Below are positions 26,867 through 38,908 of a stretch of DNA of 64,000 nt, piece by piece. Under the pieces are notes generated by a model. It saw only the letters and a list, made by a program, of their open reading frames with translations. It was not told where the DNA came from and searched no databases. This DNA comes from Ahaetulla prasina (Eukaryota; Chordata; Lepidosauria; Squamata; Colubridae), in the NCBI RefSeq assembly GCF_028640845.1, contig NC_080540.1, forward strand, positions 167,343,752 to 167,407,751. The letters run 5' to 3'. The position numbers were made by a program, and so were the translations under genes. Numbering within the stretch: the first letter of the stretch is position 1; every line of letters starts with the position of its first letter.

Positions 26867-27069
26867 CTTTTATGGATTTTATAGTTATTATTAATTTTAA
26901 ACAGGGTTTTAGTTTTTATATATTTTTAAATTTTTAGGCAAATTATAATAAGTTTTTTAATTTACATTTTATATATAGTGTCTTGTTTGTTTTTATTTGC
27001 CTGTACACCGCCCTGAGTCCTTCGGGAGAAGGGCGGTATAAAAATCAAATAAATGAAATGAAATGAATG
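26067..27069 (+). mobile_element. L2-clade LINE, 5'-truncated, copy 1
   Basis: The body encodes the C-terminal part of the LINE protein. The 3' end carries the hairpin CCGCCCTGAGTCC / GGAGAAGGGCGG and an A-rich tail with AAATAAATG units. The 5' truncation lies just after the YADD region of the full-length relative at 42568-47340. Confidence 0.92.
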
Positions 27070-27495
27070 AAAACATTAATTTCTTAATGCAAAGCAAAAC
27101 TGAAACCTTAGAACAAGATTTGTGTCAATGTCTACAATGGTCACCACTGCAACTCAGTCTGATCTTTTTTTAATGGCAGGCTATCATTTTGGATAGCATG
27201 GTGCACAGATTTTCCAATGAAAGAAACCCCATCTCCCTTCAGCTCAGTGAAATACTGAAAACAGATGCTCCCATTGCTTGAGCCTTAGGGAACCACGCTT
27301 CCTTAGCAAGGTCAGGATTTCTCTGAAGAGAGAGGGGATCAGATTCATCCATCTGGGTAGAAAAGCCGCCCGTTATGATTACAGATTAAACTCAGCAAAC
27401 CACTGTCACATTCACAAGTGGAACCAGGAAAATCTGTCACCACTTATTTGCTGGGAACTTAATCTGGTGGTAAGTGGCCAAACTATGGCCAAGGA

Positions 27496-27610
27496 CAGGG
27501 GTCTGCAAACTTGGCTCTTTTAAGACTTGTGGACTTCAACTCCCAGAGTTCCTCAGCCACTCTGGGAGTTGAAGTCCACAAGTCTTAAAAGAAACAAGTT
27601 TGCAGACTAA
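27496..27610 (+). mobile_element. Fold-back hAT MITE, copy 1
   Basis: Starts CAGGGGTCTGCAAACTTGGC. The first half is nearly the exact reverse complement of the second, meeting at CTCAGCCACTCTG. The right terminus is damaged (GCAGACTAACC), so it lost the terminal CCCTG. Confidence 0.85.
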
Positions 27611-27813
27611 CCAAGGACAATACAATGAAGTACCATAGCTACAAGCTTCAGCCCAAAACAAGTTTCTGTTCAAAGGAAAGATCTAGGTCTGGCTTCAGAT
27701 TCAAATAGAAGTCCATTGGATCACTCATTCATTCACTGGACTGTGGGCAGCATATTGTATAGAAGTACCATACAATATGAGTAGTATAATCCAATATAAT
27801 ATAACATCTTAAA

Positions 27814-28606
27814 TTGAAAGTTGAAGTGCTGTCCCGGTGTTTGGAAGCCGTACGGGTCTGGATGGGGAGAAACAGGCTCAAGCTCAATCCCTCCAAGACG
27901 GAGTGGCTGTGGATGCCGGCATCTCGATTCAGTCAGCTGCAGCTGCAGCTGACTGTTGGAGGCGAGGTATTGGCCCCAAAGGATAGGGTGCGCAACTTAG
28001 GTGTCCTCCTGGATGAGCGGCTGTCGTTTGAAGATCATCTGACGGCCGTCTCCAGGGGGGCCTTCCACCAGGTCTGCCTGGTTCGGCAGTTGCGCCCCTT
28101 CCTTGATCGGGATGCCTTGTGCACAGTCACTCACGCACTCGTTACCTCTCGCTTGGATTATTGTAATGCTCTCTACCTGGGGCTCCCTTGAGGTGCACTC
28201 AAGGCTTCAGCTAGTCCAGAATGCAGCTGCGCTGGTGATAGAGGGAGTGTCGCACCTCCCATGTAACACCTCTCCTGCGCAGACTGCACTGGCTCCTGTG
28301 GCTTTTCGGGTCCACTTTAAGGTTTTGGTTATCACCTTTAGAGCGCTCCATGGCTTAGGGCCTGGGTACTTACGGGACCGCCTACTGTTACCATATGCCT
28401 CCCACCGACCCGTACGCTCTCACAGAGAGGGACTTCTCAGGGTGCCGTCCGCCAAGCAATGTCGGCTGGCGGCCCCAGGGAAGGTCCTTCTGTGGGGCTC
28501 CACACTCTGGAACGAACTTCCCCCTGGTTTACGCCAAATACCTGACCTTCGGACCTTTCGCCGCAAACTGAAGACACATCTTTTTATTCGCGCGGGGCTG
28601 GGTTAA
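27814..28606 (+). pseudogene. L2 LINE RT C-terminus, frameshifted duplicate
   Basis: The same reading as 26063-26866 up to YCNALYLGLP, then a one-base loss near 28187 ends that frame at a stop. The remainder continues in other frames (28103-28606), with further losses around 28250, 28290 and 28475-28500. Because the differences from copy 1 are mostly homopolymer contractions, this could be sequencing error in a gap-filled region rather than natural decay. Confidence 0.9.
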
Positions 28607-29234
28607 CTTTTATGGATTTTATAGTTATTATTAATTTTAAACGGGGTTTTAGTTTTTATATATTTTTAAATTTTTAGGCAAATTATAATAAGTTTTTTAA
28701 TTTACATTTTATATATAGTGTCTTGTTTGTTTTTATTTGCCTGTACACCGCCCTGAGTCCTTCGGGAGAAGGGCGGTATAAAAATCAAATAAATGAAATG
28801 AAATGAATGAAAACATTAATTTCTTAATGCAAAGCAAAACTGAAACCTTAGAACAAGATTTGTGTCAATGTCTACAATGGTCACCGCTGCAACTCAGTCT
28901 GATCTTTTTTTAATGGCAGGCTATCTTTTTGGATAGCATGGTGCACAGATTTTCCAATGAAAGAAACCCCATCTCCCTTCAGCTCAGTGAAATACTGAAA
29001 ACAGATGCTCCCATTGCTTGAGCCTTAGGGAACCACGCTTCCTTAGCAAGGTCAGGATTTCTCTGAAGAGAGAGGTGATCAGATTCATCCATCTGGGTAG
29101 AAAAGTCGCCCCTTATGATTACAGATTAAACTCAGCAAACCACTGTCACATTCACAAGTGGAACCAGGAAAATCTGTCACCACTTATTTGCTGGGAACTT
29201 AATCTGGTGTAAGTGGCCAAACTATGGCCAAGGA

Positions 29235-29351
29235 CAGGGGTCTGCAAACTTGGCTCTTTTAAGACTTGTGGACTTCAACTCCCAGAGTTCCTCAGCCGCT
29301 CTGGGAGTTGAAGTCCACAAGTCTTAAAAGAACCAAGTTTGCAGACCCCTG
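29235..29351 (+). mobile_element. Fold-back hAT MITE with perfect 8-bp target duplication, copy 2
   Basis: 117 bp, from CAGGGGTCTGCAAACTTGG to its complement ending GCAGACCCCTG. The flanks GCCAAGGA (29227-29234) and GCCAAGGA (29352-29359) are identical. Nearly the whole element is an inverted repeat and would fold into one long hairpin. Confidence 0.93.
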
Positions 29352-29456
29352 GCCAAGGACAATACAATGAAGTACCATAGCTACAAGCTTCAGCCCAAAA
29401 CAAGTTTCTGTTCAAAGGAAAGATCTAGGTCTGGCTTCAGATTCAAATAGAAGTCC

Positions 29457-31550
29457 ATAGGAACACAAGCAAGGCTCCCAGAGATATCAGTGTGACTACC
29501 AATCAGTGTTACTACCACTTTCACTGCCAAATTCTCCTACATCTGCATAGTCACAGTGCTTTGCTATGGAAAACGCCCACTGTTTGATTGCTCTTCAATT
29601 ACATGGGGATAAAAAGAAGCTACCTGTTCCTACAGAAAAGGCAGTAGGTAGAACACCTGATCATTCATCAGATTAAGAAATAAAGTTTGAACAGGGGAGA
29701 TGCTTCTTTCCAAGCCATCCAATTTTTTGCCCTCTTTATCCAGGCCTCCACAATAATTCCATTTGACAGAGGGAGCTGAAAGAGGAAGGCACGATAATTG
29801 TGTTTAACATAATATAGATTTCACATTCTTTTGGAGCTGGGAGGCTTAGATGATGGTTTGTCTTCAGATTAGTAATCCTGTAAACAAGGTGTACAACTGC
29901 AAAATGGTGAACCTATCCCCTTTGAAGTAGATAGCCCTTAACTTAAGATAACAATTGGGACAGGAATTTCAGTCACTAAGAGGGTCAGCACATGACTGGA
30001 CCCCATTTACAATGGTTGTTAAATGAATCACACTGAATTGTCATAAATAGGTTGATAAAAAATGTACATGACCATACCAAAACAGCAAAACCAATTAGGC
30101 TGTGTCTATTCTATATGACCTGCTATACACTCTTTGGGGAGTGAAAAGAAGATGGAACAATATGGAACGGTTGCTTATATAGACACAATCAGTTCCTGAT
30201 CTTTCTCCTTCCAAAGGTGACTCTTGGACATGTAGTCCAAACACAGCAGTTGGGTCAGAGGTGTGATCTGGAGCTAGGGCTATCAACGTCATAAGCCAAG
30301 ATGAGTTCTTAGTTATACGACTGATCTGCCTTATATGGGCAAGATGAGCTATAAGGCACAATTTCAGTGTGAGAAGTGAAAGATTGTAATAGCTTCAACA
30401 CTAATGCTAGTAAGCTTCATTTCTTTTGCTCTAGCTTCTCTTCAATATGATACCAAAACTTCAAGGCAAAGAGCAAATGATACAGGTACAGTCTCAAGAT
30501 CAAGCTGACATTTCACTACCAAAGATTAATTAAATATCCTATTAGATGCCAAAAATAAATCTATGTCCTGCAAAAACAGTCTGGGCAGTATCTGCCCTTG
30601 TTGAGTACATCGCAGAAGCAATACTCTCAAATAAGATAAGTAGCCTTATTGGAGACTTGACAATAAAATTCAGTAATACTCTTTCCTAAACAAAGTTTTG
30701 AAGAATCAGAGGAAATATACTGTCATATTCAGGAAGTCTGGAGGAAGACCTTCAAAACCACCAACAGCAACAAATAAAGGAGAGAATGAAAAAGGAGAAA
30801 GAAAGAAAATTGAAGCAAGTATAAAGAAACGAGAAAGAATAATATTCAAAACAAATGAGATGTCGTAGGAAACAGAGAGCAGAAAACACCACTAAGAAAC
30901 TACGACTTCCATCTAATCTGATATAGGCAAAAAAAATGGAAGAGCCTGACAAGAACAATTTCAGCTCTAGGGGTCTCCAGCAAAAGCAGAGATTCCCATC
31001 AAATGAAAAGCACGGCATTATCTCTGTAATTTCATTGAGAATACATTACAACCATTTGAATTGCACACAAACCAATGAAGAGCATTGTGTGGCTATCTGC
31101 TTATCAACAGGAACAATTGCTGCTTAAAATCAATTCAGCAATTTTCTTTAAAATGGCAAGAAAAACGCAAGTGGGAGGGAGAGAACTTGAGTATACATCT
31201 ATTTTTTTTCTCCTTGGCCCTACAGATGAAATACATCCAAAGCTCATAGCTCATAGAGGGATAGACACTGGCCTTTTATGTCATTGAGTTCAACTTCCTG
31301 CTTAGTTCAGAAAAACAGATTAAAATATCCCAAACAGATGCATGTATAAATACTTAAATATATCCAGTGAAGGAGATCACCACCAGTCTGGGAATTTGGC
31401 TTCATTCGAACTGTTCCTACAGTCAGCAAACTTTTCCAATATAGATATAGATCTGTTACCCTGTAATTGAAACCCATTACTTCTCATCCTGCACTCTGAA
31501 AATAAGTGAAAATAAATCCTGAACTTCTTGTAGGTGACAACCTTCTACAG
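29457..31550. other. Intronic sequence, mostly unrecognised
   Basis: Continues the intron between exons A and B. A degraded MITE-like patch lies near 29935-30060 (ACAATTGGGACAGGAATTTC, then GTCACTAAGAGGGTCAGC). Short frames show no family resemblance. Confidence 0.5.
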
Positions 31551-31617
31551 GTAGTCCTCCATTTACAATAGTTTATTCAGTAACTGTTACAACGGCACTT
31601 AAAAAAGGGGGACTTAT
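31551..31617 (+). mobile_element. Mariner-like MITE 5' fragment
   Basis: CAGGTAGTCCTCCATTTACA and following bases match the left end of the 6982-7377 family, then homology stops. Confidence 0.6.
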
Positions 31618-31901
31618 GACTCCCCTAATGTGCTCAGCTTACAAGTCTAGCTTGGTGCTGGGAAGTCACTGGGAAGACTGACTTCCTGTTCCTCTACCCA
31701 AATATCAGTTGGCACACCCAGCCAGCCCTGTCATCTACAAGTAAATCAGGATTCAAAAAGTTTTCGTTTGGACTAAAACTGGCGTTTGATATCGTTGACA
31801 AAAAGACTAAAAGGCATTCAGGAACTGTGGGCTTGGGGGGTGGGGGGACAAAGGAAGAAACCAATTTAGTTTTTATCTAAAGGTACTTATATGGATTCTC
31901 A

Positions 31902-32512
<611 letters not shown>

Positions 32513-32833
32513 TATGTACAAATCTGGAAATCCAACCTTTTGGAAATGATGCAACTTGAATCTATGCAATATGAACAGACATAGGAATGAAGAGATATTA
32601 CACATTAGATTCAGATTGTGGATGGTTCTTTGGGAAAACAGATTTTTGAAAAGTCTTGGTCCTTCATCAGATGTTTCAAAACTCAAAATCCTTTATGGAC
32701 TTTTTGCGTAAAATTTAAAAAAAATGAATTTATGATCTATGGTTTTAACAATTAGATAGGATACATTATAGAAAGAGAAGTCATGTCGTTTAGAGAAAGG
32801 TTAAATTTACAGTTATAACTGATGTAAAGAAGG

Positions 32834-33031
32834 GTGGAAGCCACTTCATTGTATCTTTTCTTTCTTTCTTTTCTATGTTTCTTCTATTTTTTCTTTTTGC
32901 ACCTTAGCTTTCTCCTTTATTTCTTTTTTCTTTTCTTATTCTATTTTAGTCTGCACACATTTTTACTCTTGTTTTTAAAATATTCAATAAATTTATATAT
33001 AAAAAGAGATACTGAAGAACTCTTTGAATAG
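32834..33031. other. T-rich stretch without recognised function
   Basis: TTTC- and TTTTCT-rich DNA that reads as Phe/Leu-rich frames. No element was identified between 32513 and 33533. Confidence 0.4.
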
Positions 33032-33533
33032 AAATCTCAATTACATTTGGTTAGCGTTCTTCTCAGAAACAAGCTCAGATACTGGGATGGAAAGTTCTAA
33101 CTAATTAACAAGAGGTTTCTGCCTAACATATTAGTGTTAAGTATCCAGGGAGTATTATTAGTGAGCGAGTATTTTGATATCAGGAATCAGCCCTGAATGA
33201 AGATTCTGTTTGAATGTTTTAATTCTGCATCTTCTAGCTCAGGTAATTTGATCATAATTGTCTTCATCAAAACACCCTTTCCAAAAACACGACATGGAAC
33301 ATGTTTTTAATTGACTTTGGGTTGCCATGCTCTTTACACTTTGCAGATGATTAGAGTATTAATTTAATTAAATGCAAAGTTTCTCCACTCAGAATTAGTA
33401 TGGCCTTATTTAGACAGCATTTTAAATCAGGATCCTTTAGACTGGGGTTTCCAAGCTGGGTAAGGTGGCTCAGCATTTAAATTTGTCTGCCATATTCTCC
33501 TTTCCTAACTATGGTTAGTATTTGGCTGAAATA

Positions 33534-33910
33534 TTTATGACCACAATTGAGCCCAGAATTTCTATTGCTAAGTGAGACATTTTTAAACTGAATTTTGCCC
33601 CATTTTACGACCCGTCTTGCCATAGTTGTTAACTGAATCACTGCAGTTGTTAAGTTAGTGACACGGCTGTTAAGTGAATCTGGCTTCCCCATTGACTTTG
33701 CTTATCAGACAGTTACAAAAGGTGATCACGTGACCTTGGGACACTACACCATTATAAATATGAGCTGGTTGCTAAATGTCTGAATTTTGATCACGTGACC
33801 ATGGGGATGCTGCAATGGTCATAAATGTGAAAACAGTCGTGTTATTTTTTTCAGTACCACTGTAATTTTGAACAGTCACGAAGTCACTGCTATAAGTCAA
33901 GAACTACCTG
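33534..33910 (-). mobile_element. Mariner-like MITE, minus orientation
   Basis: Ends AAGAACTACCTG, the reverse complement of the family start. The interior (TGGCTTCCCCATTGACTTTG, GGTGATCACGTGACC) matches 6982-7377. The other terminus is missing. Confidence 0.75.
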
Positions 33911-33984
33911 TGATTTTCCATTTTATATAAACAACACAGTCTAGTTTGGATGTATACATGTACATGGCGAGAAAAACTAAATCT

Positions 33985-34235
33985 TGCGAATTTACCAGGT
34001 GGATGGCATAGGGAACAAAGCTATTACAGAATCCGGTAGTCCTGCTATAGATACTTCGAAACCTCCTCCCAGAGGAGAGCAACAGAAACCGTCTGTAAAG
34101 TGGGTGTGCGGGGTCTCTAACAATGCTTCGAGCTCTAAGCACATAGCGCCTGTAAGCAGTTTCCTGAATAATGGGAAGCGAGCTTCCTATAATCTTCTTG
34201 GTTGTCCTTATCACTCTCTGTATGGACCTTCTATC
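33985..34235 (-). mobile_element. CR1-group LINE, C-terminal coding fragment
   Basis: The minus-strand frame reads MIRTTKKIIGSSLPIIQE, then SIVRDPAHPLYRRFLLLSSG, RRFRSIYSRTTGFCNSFVPY and AIHLVN. The pattern RTT-KKIIG, DPAHP, LLPSGRR-like, NSF-P-AI-LVN is the C-terminus of CR1/L3-like LINE proteins. Truncated at both ends. Confidence 0.7.
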
Positions 34236-35361
34236 TTACCTTGTATAATTCTTAATATATAGAAACCTATTGAGTGAAAACCTGCAAACTCCCTATTAAA
34301 AATATTTATCTGTTTCACAGTAACACAGATGTTCAAACAGCCAGGTGTACCAGAAGATTCTATTATGAGAAAGACTATCCAGGTGGACTGGGCTCAAATT
34401 GTTAAGATGTGGATGAAGACTACGCAATTCAATCACACAGCTCTCACTCGTCTCCTTTCAACCTGTCCTGTACTCCTGCTTCATTTTGAGCCCATTAAAT
34501 GTATTCCCTTTTTAGTTTTTTTTAGCTACTGAATAATCATCCCAATCTTCCCTCCCCTCCTCATGCTCCCCAAGACCTGTTTTGTGTTCTCCAGAATAAA
34601 ACACCCATGAAAAGATTGCATTCCCAATGAGGCATTCCAAGGCCAAGTCTCCCTGTTGCCCTTTTAGGGTGCTCTGTTCCCATGGAACAGACTACTGCCC
34701 TCAATTAGGCTCTCTTGAAAACAGTTTTTTTTTAAAAATTCTTTCTTTTAACAGGGTTTTCTTTTTGCTACATTCCTGGCATCATCTGGTTACTTCACAG
34801 AATACTCTGTTGGCAGGCTAAAGTCGGATGGCCATTGTGAGGATATTTCATGTTGAAACAATCTGTTATAATGACTTTGATGTCTCCTCTTTCACTGACT
34901 AATATTTCTACGTATTTTAAAATTATTTTGGGGAGGCAGGAAACGATTTATGCTTATAAGAAGCCTCAGCATCCAGACAGACAATTAATTTGGTAAAAAT
35001 AATAAATCTGTAAGAATGCATGCATGAGGCAAGATATTCCTATTTCTGCCACCTGCTGCAATGCCTCTTGATGACCAATTGGGGGATTAAAATTTAGTAA
35101 TTTAAAACACACAGGAAAGAAGTGCTTTAGATGAAATCAAATGAGTTTCTTTTTTTTTAAAGTTTCGGTTACATTAAATGCCCTTTAAAATAATGAAGCA
35201 TAAAATTTATTTAAAAACCAACACTTATAAAATATTTATGATATTTCCAACAAAGAAGAGTGTGAAAAAATATTAAATAACATGGGTTTTCATTACACAC
35301 ATATTGGTATATATTTACTAAATTTCTATCCCTTGCCATTTTCAGTAGTATACTACAGTTT
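34236..35361. other. Upstream intron, no recognised element
   Basis: AT-rich DNA with T and A runs. No exon-like splice-bounded frame matching LRP1 was found. Confidence 0.45.
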
Positions 35362-35620
35362 TAGAATAGAATTTTTTATTGGCCAAGTGTGATTGCACAC
35401 ACAAGGAATTTGTCTTGGTGCACATTCATAAAGAATCATAAGGTACAACACTTAATGATAGTCATAGGGTACAATAAACAATCAGGAAACAATCAAAATC
35501 AATATAAATCGTAAGGATACAAGCAACAAAGTTACTGTCATACAGTCATAAGTGGAAGGAGATGGGTGGTGGGAACGAGAAGATTAATAATAGTGCAGAC
35601 TAAGTAAATAGTTTTTCTGC
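35362..35620 (-). mobile_element. CR1-L3 LINE 3' fragment
   Basis: TAGAATAGAATTTTTTATTG, GCCAAGTGTGATTGCACAC and ATAAATCGTAAGGATACAAG match the family. The tail here is only two AATAG units. Confidence 0.88.
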
Positions 35621-36537
35621 TTCTTGCTGGAAAAATCATCTGATCTCTTATATGAAAGAATGCCAATCAAGCTGTAGGAATATGTTTCAATGTCTAGAAT
35701 AATTTCTATCTTCATATCTGACATATATTTCATCTGAGCTGGAAACTTTTAGTCTTAGGCTGTAATCAAAACCATGAATTGGTAATAGTTCCAAAATGTG
35801 GGTTCACCTCTGCACAGATTCTTCATTTCAATTTGACAAGATCCCTAAGTCAAAATACATTTTAAATGACAGACTGAATTTACTACAGTGCACAATTCCA
35901 TTTAGTGATTTATCCTATGTTCAATAGTGATTCTTAGTCCCTTGATGTGATGTACTACATATATATTTAATTTAGATCTTCCAGTTGCTACCTACTATAT
36001 AATTCCATCCAAACTGAGTCTGCAGGAGGCAAGATAATCATTTTATAATCTCACACCTGTGGATAGAGCTGGTTTGCTCGCAATATTTTGGATGAGGTTG
36101 AGGAGATTTAATGAAGTTGTATTCAGAAAATTAATCCCAAATTTCATGCATTTTCTTACTTGTTTTATGTGGGGGTGGGGGAAACAGCAATACTCTTCAT
36201 TCAATTTGTAATCCAACAGGATTTGGCCGAAAGAAATGAGATTTAGGGACCCTGTGCAACTTGGAGGTAGCCTAGTCCTGTTCTAAAGCAAGAATCAGAA
36301 CTTAAAGAGTTTAGATAGTTGGCTCTGTGGTCAACCTATTATTCAAATATATTTGTAATAACTTCTAAATTCCTCAACCACAGAACATGAAGCATATTAA
36401 TCAGGATTTATATGTGGGAGATAGCAGATTTGTGAAAACCATATTGAAATGAGTTTAAAAACCAGATGGGAAATCATTCTAAACCAGGAGAGGCAGTACA
36501 ACATGAGAAATCTTCTAGTACACATACTGTAAAGGCA

Positions 36538-36680
36538 TAAAATATCATAGGGCTGGAAGGGAGTCTCAGAGGTCTTCTAGTCTAACCCGCTGCTCAAGGC
36601 AGGAATCTTATACTCTGCAAGTCAAATGGCTATTCAGTCTGTTTTTGAAAACCTCCAGTGATAGATCACGGATGCATACC
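36538..36680 (-). mobile_element. CR1 LINE 3' fragment
   Basis: On the minus strand TTAGACTAGAAGACCTCTGA and CTCCCTTCCAGCCCTATGAT give a typical CR1 end. Confidence 0.7.
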
Positions 36681-37971
36681 AGGTCATGTCTGCAATATGC
36701 AAGACATCAATACAGTCTATTCAGCAGTCTTCTAATAATTGGATACAAGGTTTACACCAAACTCAAGTAGTATCCTATGTGTAACCCATTACCTAACCGT
36801 GACTCACCCTGCCTGCCTATGTTGTGCAACTCCATCAGAGTTGTCAAAACCTAGTGATGGAATTTGAACCCATTAAAAGGCCTCTTTCTGTTTTTCTTTC
36901 CCATTCCATACCATCCTCTCTCACTCAGGCTTCTGAGAGGCACAGAAACTAGTCTAATTTTTTTTTTTTTTGGGAAGTATTCTTAGCTATGTTATTTTGC
37001 TCCCAAATCCTTGTCCCCTTTCTGGTACGGCCAATTCTTGAGCCCACCCCTTTCTTGAGAGGAGCCTCCTTGTAAATTATTCCGGACAGCCAGAAAGGAA
37101 TTGTTCATTCCTTTGCTACAATATGGTGACCCAAACCACAAAAGGCCAGCATAAAACCATAATTCCCGAGGCAGCAACTGCCCTGTTTGACACAGCTGTC
37201 ATAATTGTCATGTATGGCTTCTGTCTGACAGCAGCACATCCAATAAATAAAAAGAGTTGGCTTTTATTTTGATCAGAGACTGAGAGACAAGCGATGGATA
37301 CTGGCCTCCTAAGAGACTGCGCTTTTGACAAAATGGAGTCATTCAAAAATCCCTTTCAACAATAAAAACACCTTCTATGTTAGACAGCCCTGCTTGCTGG
37401 GGTCTCTGCAGATTATCCGTGGCTTTCCAGTAAATGAAATAAAACCTTCCTAGACCAGTTGCAAACGACTTTTCATCTGGCACCTTTAAAATATTTCAGA
37501 GGGATGTGTGTGCATGCCAATCTCTGTTTGCTAGATATAAAAATATCAGAACCAAGAATTTTTTTTCCTACTATGAATTATTCTTTATGGCTGAAAGAAC
37601 ATCACTTTTTCTGCATTAGAATATAATGTTATGCACACTTATGCCCATTTTAGAACTATCGGACTAACTGTAGCATAATACAAAACTGCAGACTGAATCA
37701 CAGGGTAATTAAAAGTAGGCATCCAGGCAACTTCAAAAGTTGTGGGAGTGCCGCTATGCTTTCCTATGTTGCTTCTAATTATTTAAAGGGGACTTAGAAC
37801 AGGGAATCCTATACTTTTGCTTCTCATGGGAGATCAGATCTGTTTTCTATAGAGATAAGTATCAGAATTGTGTAATAATTCAGATCTAAAGAGGGCAAAG
37901 TTGTGTGTCGATTCTGTAAATCAACATATCTTTTCTTGAGATCCGGAAGCCCAGGGAAAGACATCTTAAAA

Positions 37972-38305
37972 CACGATGTCAAACTCAAGGCCTGTGGGCC
38001 GCATCAGCCCACGGAATGCTTAGATGTGGCCCATGGGGCCGCCCTGGAAACAGCGAAGGACTGGCCCGTGGTGCCTCTGCCAGCAAAAACGGAGCTCAGG
38101 AGCTCCGTTTTCAGCTGTGATGGCCTCCTGCAGCCCTGTGCCAGCTAAAATGGACTCCGGGAGGCCTTTCTGAGCTCTGTTTTCGCTGGAAGAGGGCTGC
38201 AGGACATCAAGCTGGCCATGTCTAACCTGGCCACTCCCAGTTGGTCCCCCGAGCTCAAACACAACCCTGATACGGCCCTTAATGAAATCGAGTTTGACAC
38301 CCCTG
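37972..38305 (-). mobile_element. hAT-type MITE, relative of 1450-1802
   Basis: Ends TCGAGTTTGACACCCCTG. The other end is eroded (CACGATGTCAAACTCAAGG). The interior is the reverse complement of the 1450 copy in several stretches (GGGTTGTGTTTGA, GGCCACTCCCA type). The 8-bp flanks agree only weakly. Confidence 0.8.
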
Positions 38306-38710
38306 CTTTAGAAGGTTGCCCACAGGAGTGGTTGCACCCTCCAAATAACCTTTTCCTATGGAATCCAGATCCAGAATCCACAGCCCTATTAGATATTATT
38401 ATTTATTAGGTTTGTCTCTCTCCTTCCAGAAACTGAAGACCACAGATGTCACACTCCGTCATCCAATTTGTTTTTCATCAAAAGAACACCCTGTGAGATA
38501 GTTGGATGAAGACAGAACAGCTGGCCTAAAGTCAGCCTAATAAGTTTTCATGAATCCACCTTATCCAATCACTTTAGCACTATAACAACTTACAACTTTT
38601 CCCAAGCTGGTAACCTCCAGCTATGGCCAAGTTGGCTAAGAATTTGAAGTTGGAAGGCACCACAGCTGGAAGGCACCAAAGCGAGAAAGATCTTCCAAGT
38701 AGGAAAGAAG

Positions 38711-38908
38711 AATAGAGTAGAGTAGAGTAGAGTAGAGTAGAGTAGAGTAGAGTAGAGTAGAGTAGAGTAGAATAGAATAGAATAGAATAGAATAGAATAG
38801 AATAGAATAGAATAGAATAGAATAGAAAAGAAATTCTTTATTGGCCAAGTGTGATTGGACACACAAGGAATTTGTCTTGGTGCATACGCTCCCGGAGTAC
38901 ATATCCTC
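38711..38908 (-). mobile_element. CR1-L3 LINE 3' end with (AGAGT)n/(AATAG)n tail, copy 1
   Basis: About 12 AGAGT units and 11 AATAG units precede AAATTCTTTATTGGCCAAGT and the L3 end. The homologous tail in copy 2 (51325-51352) has only about five units. Confidence 0.92.

Larger units (their letters stand above)
25964..27714 (+). repeat. Tandem duplication 2, copy 1 (1.751 kb)
   Basis: Begins ATTGGATCACTCATTCATTC and ends TTCAAATAGAAGTCC. It is repeated at once at 27715-29456. It contains an L2 LINE 3' portion with an intact RT C-terminal frame and a fold-back hAT MITE. Confidence 0.96.
27715..29456 (+). repeat. Tandem duplication 2, copy 2
   Basis: Direct repeat of 25964-27714. Between about 28180 and 28510 it has many one-base losses, mostly in C and G runs, which break the reading frame that copy 1 keeps. 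It preserves the fold-back MITE better than copy 1. Confidence 0.96.
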
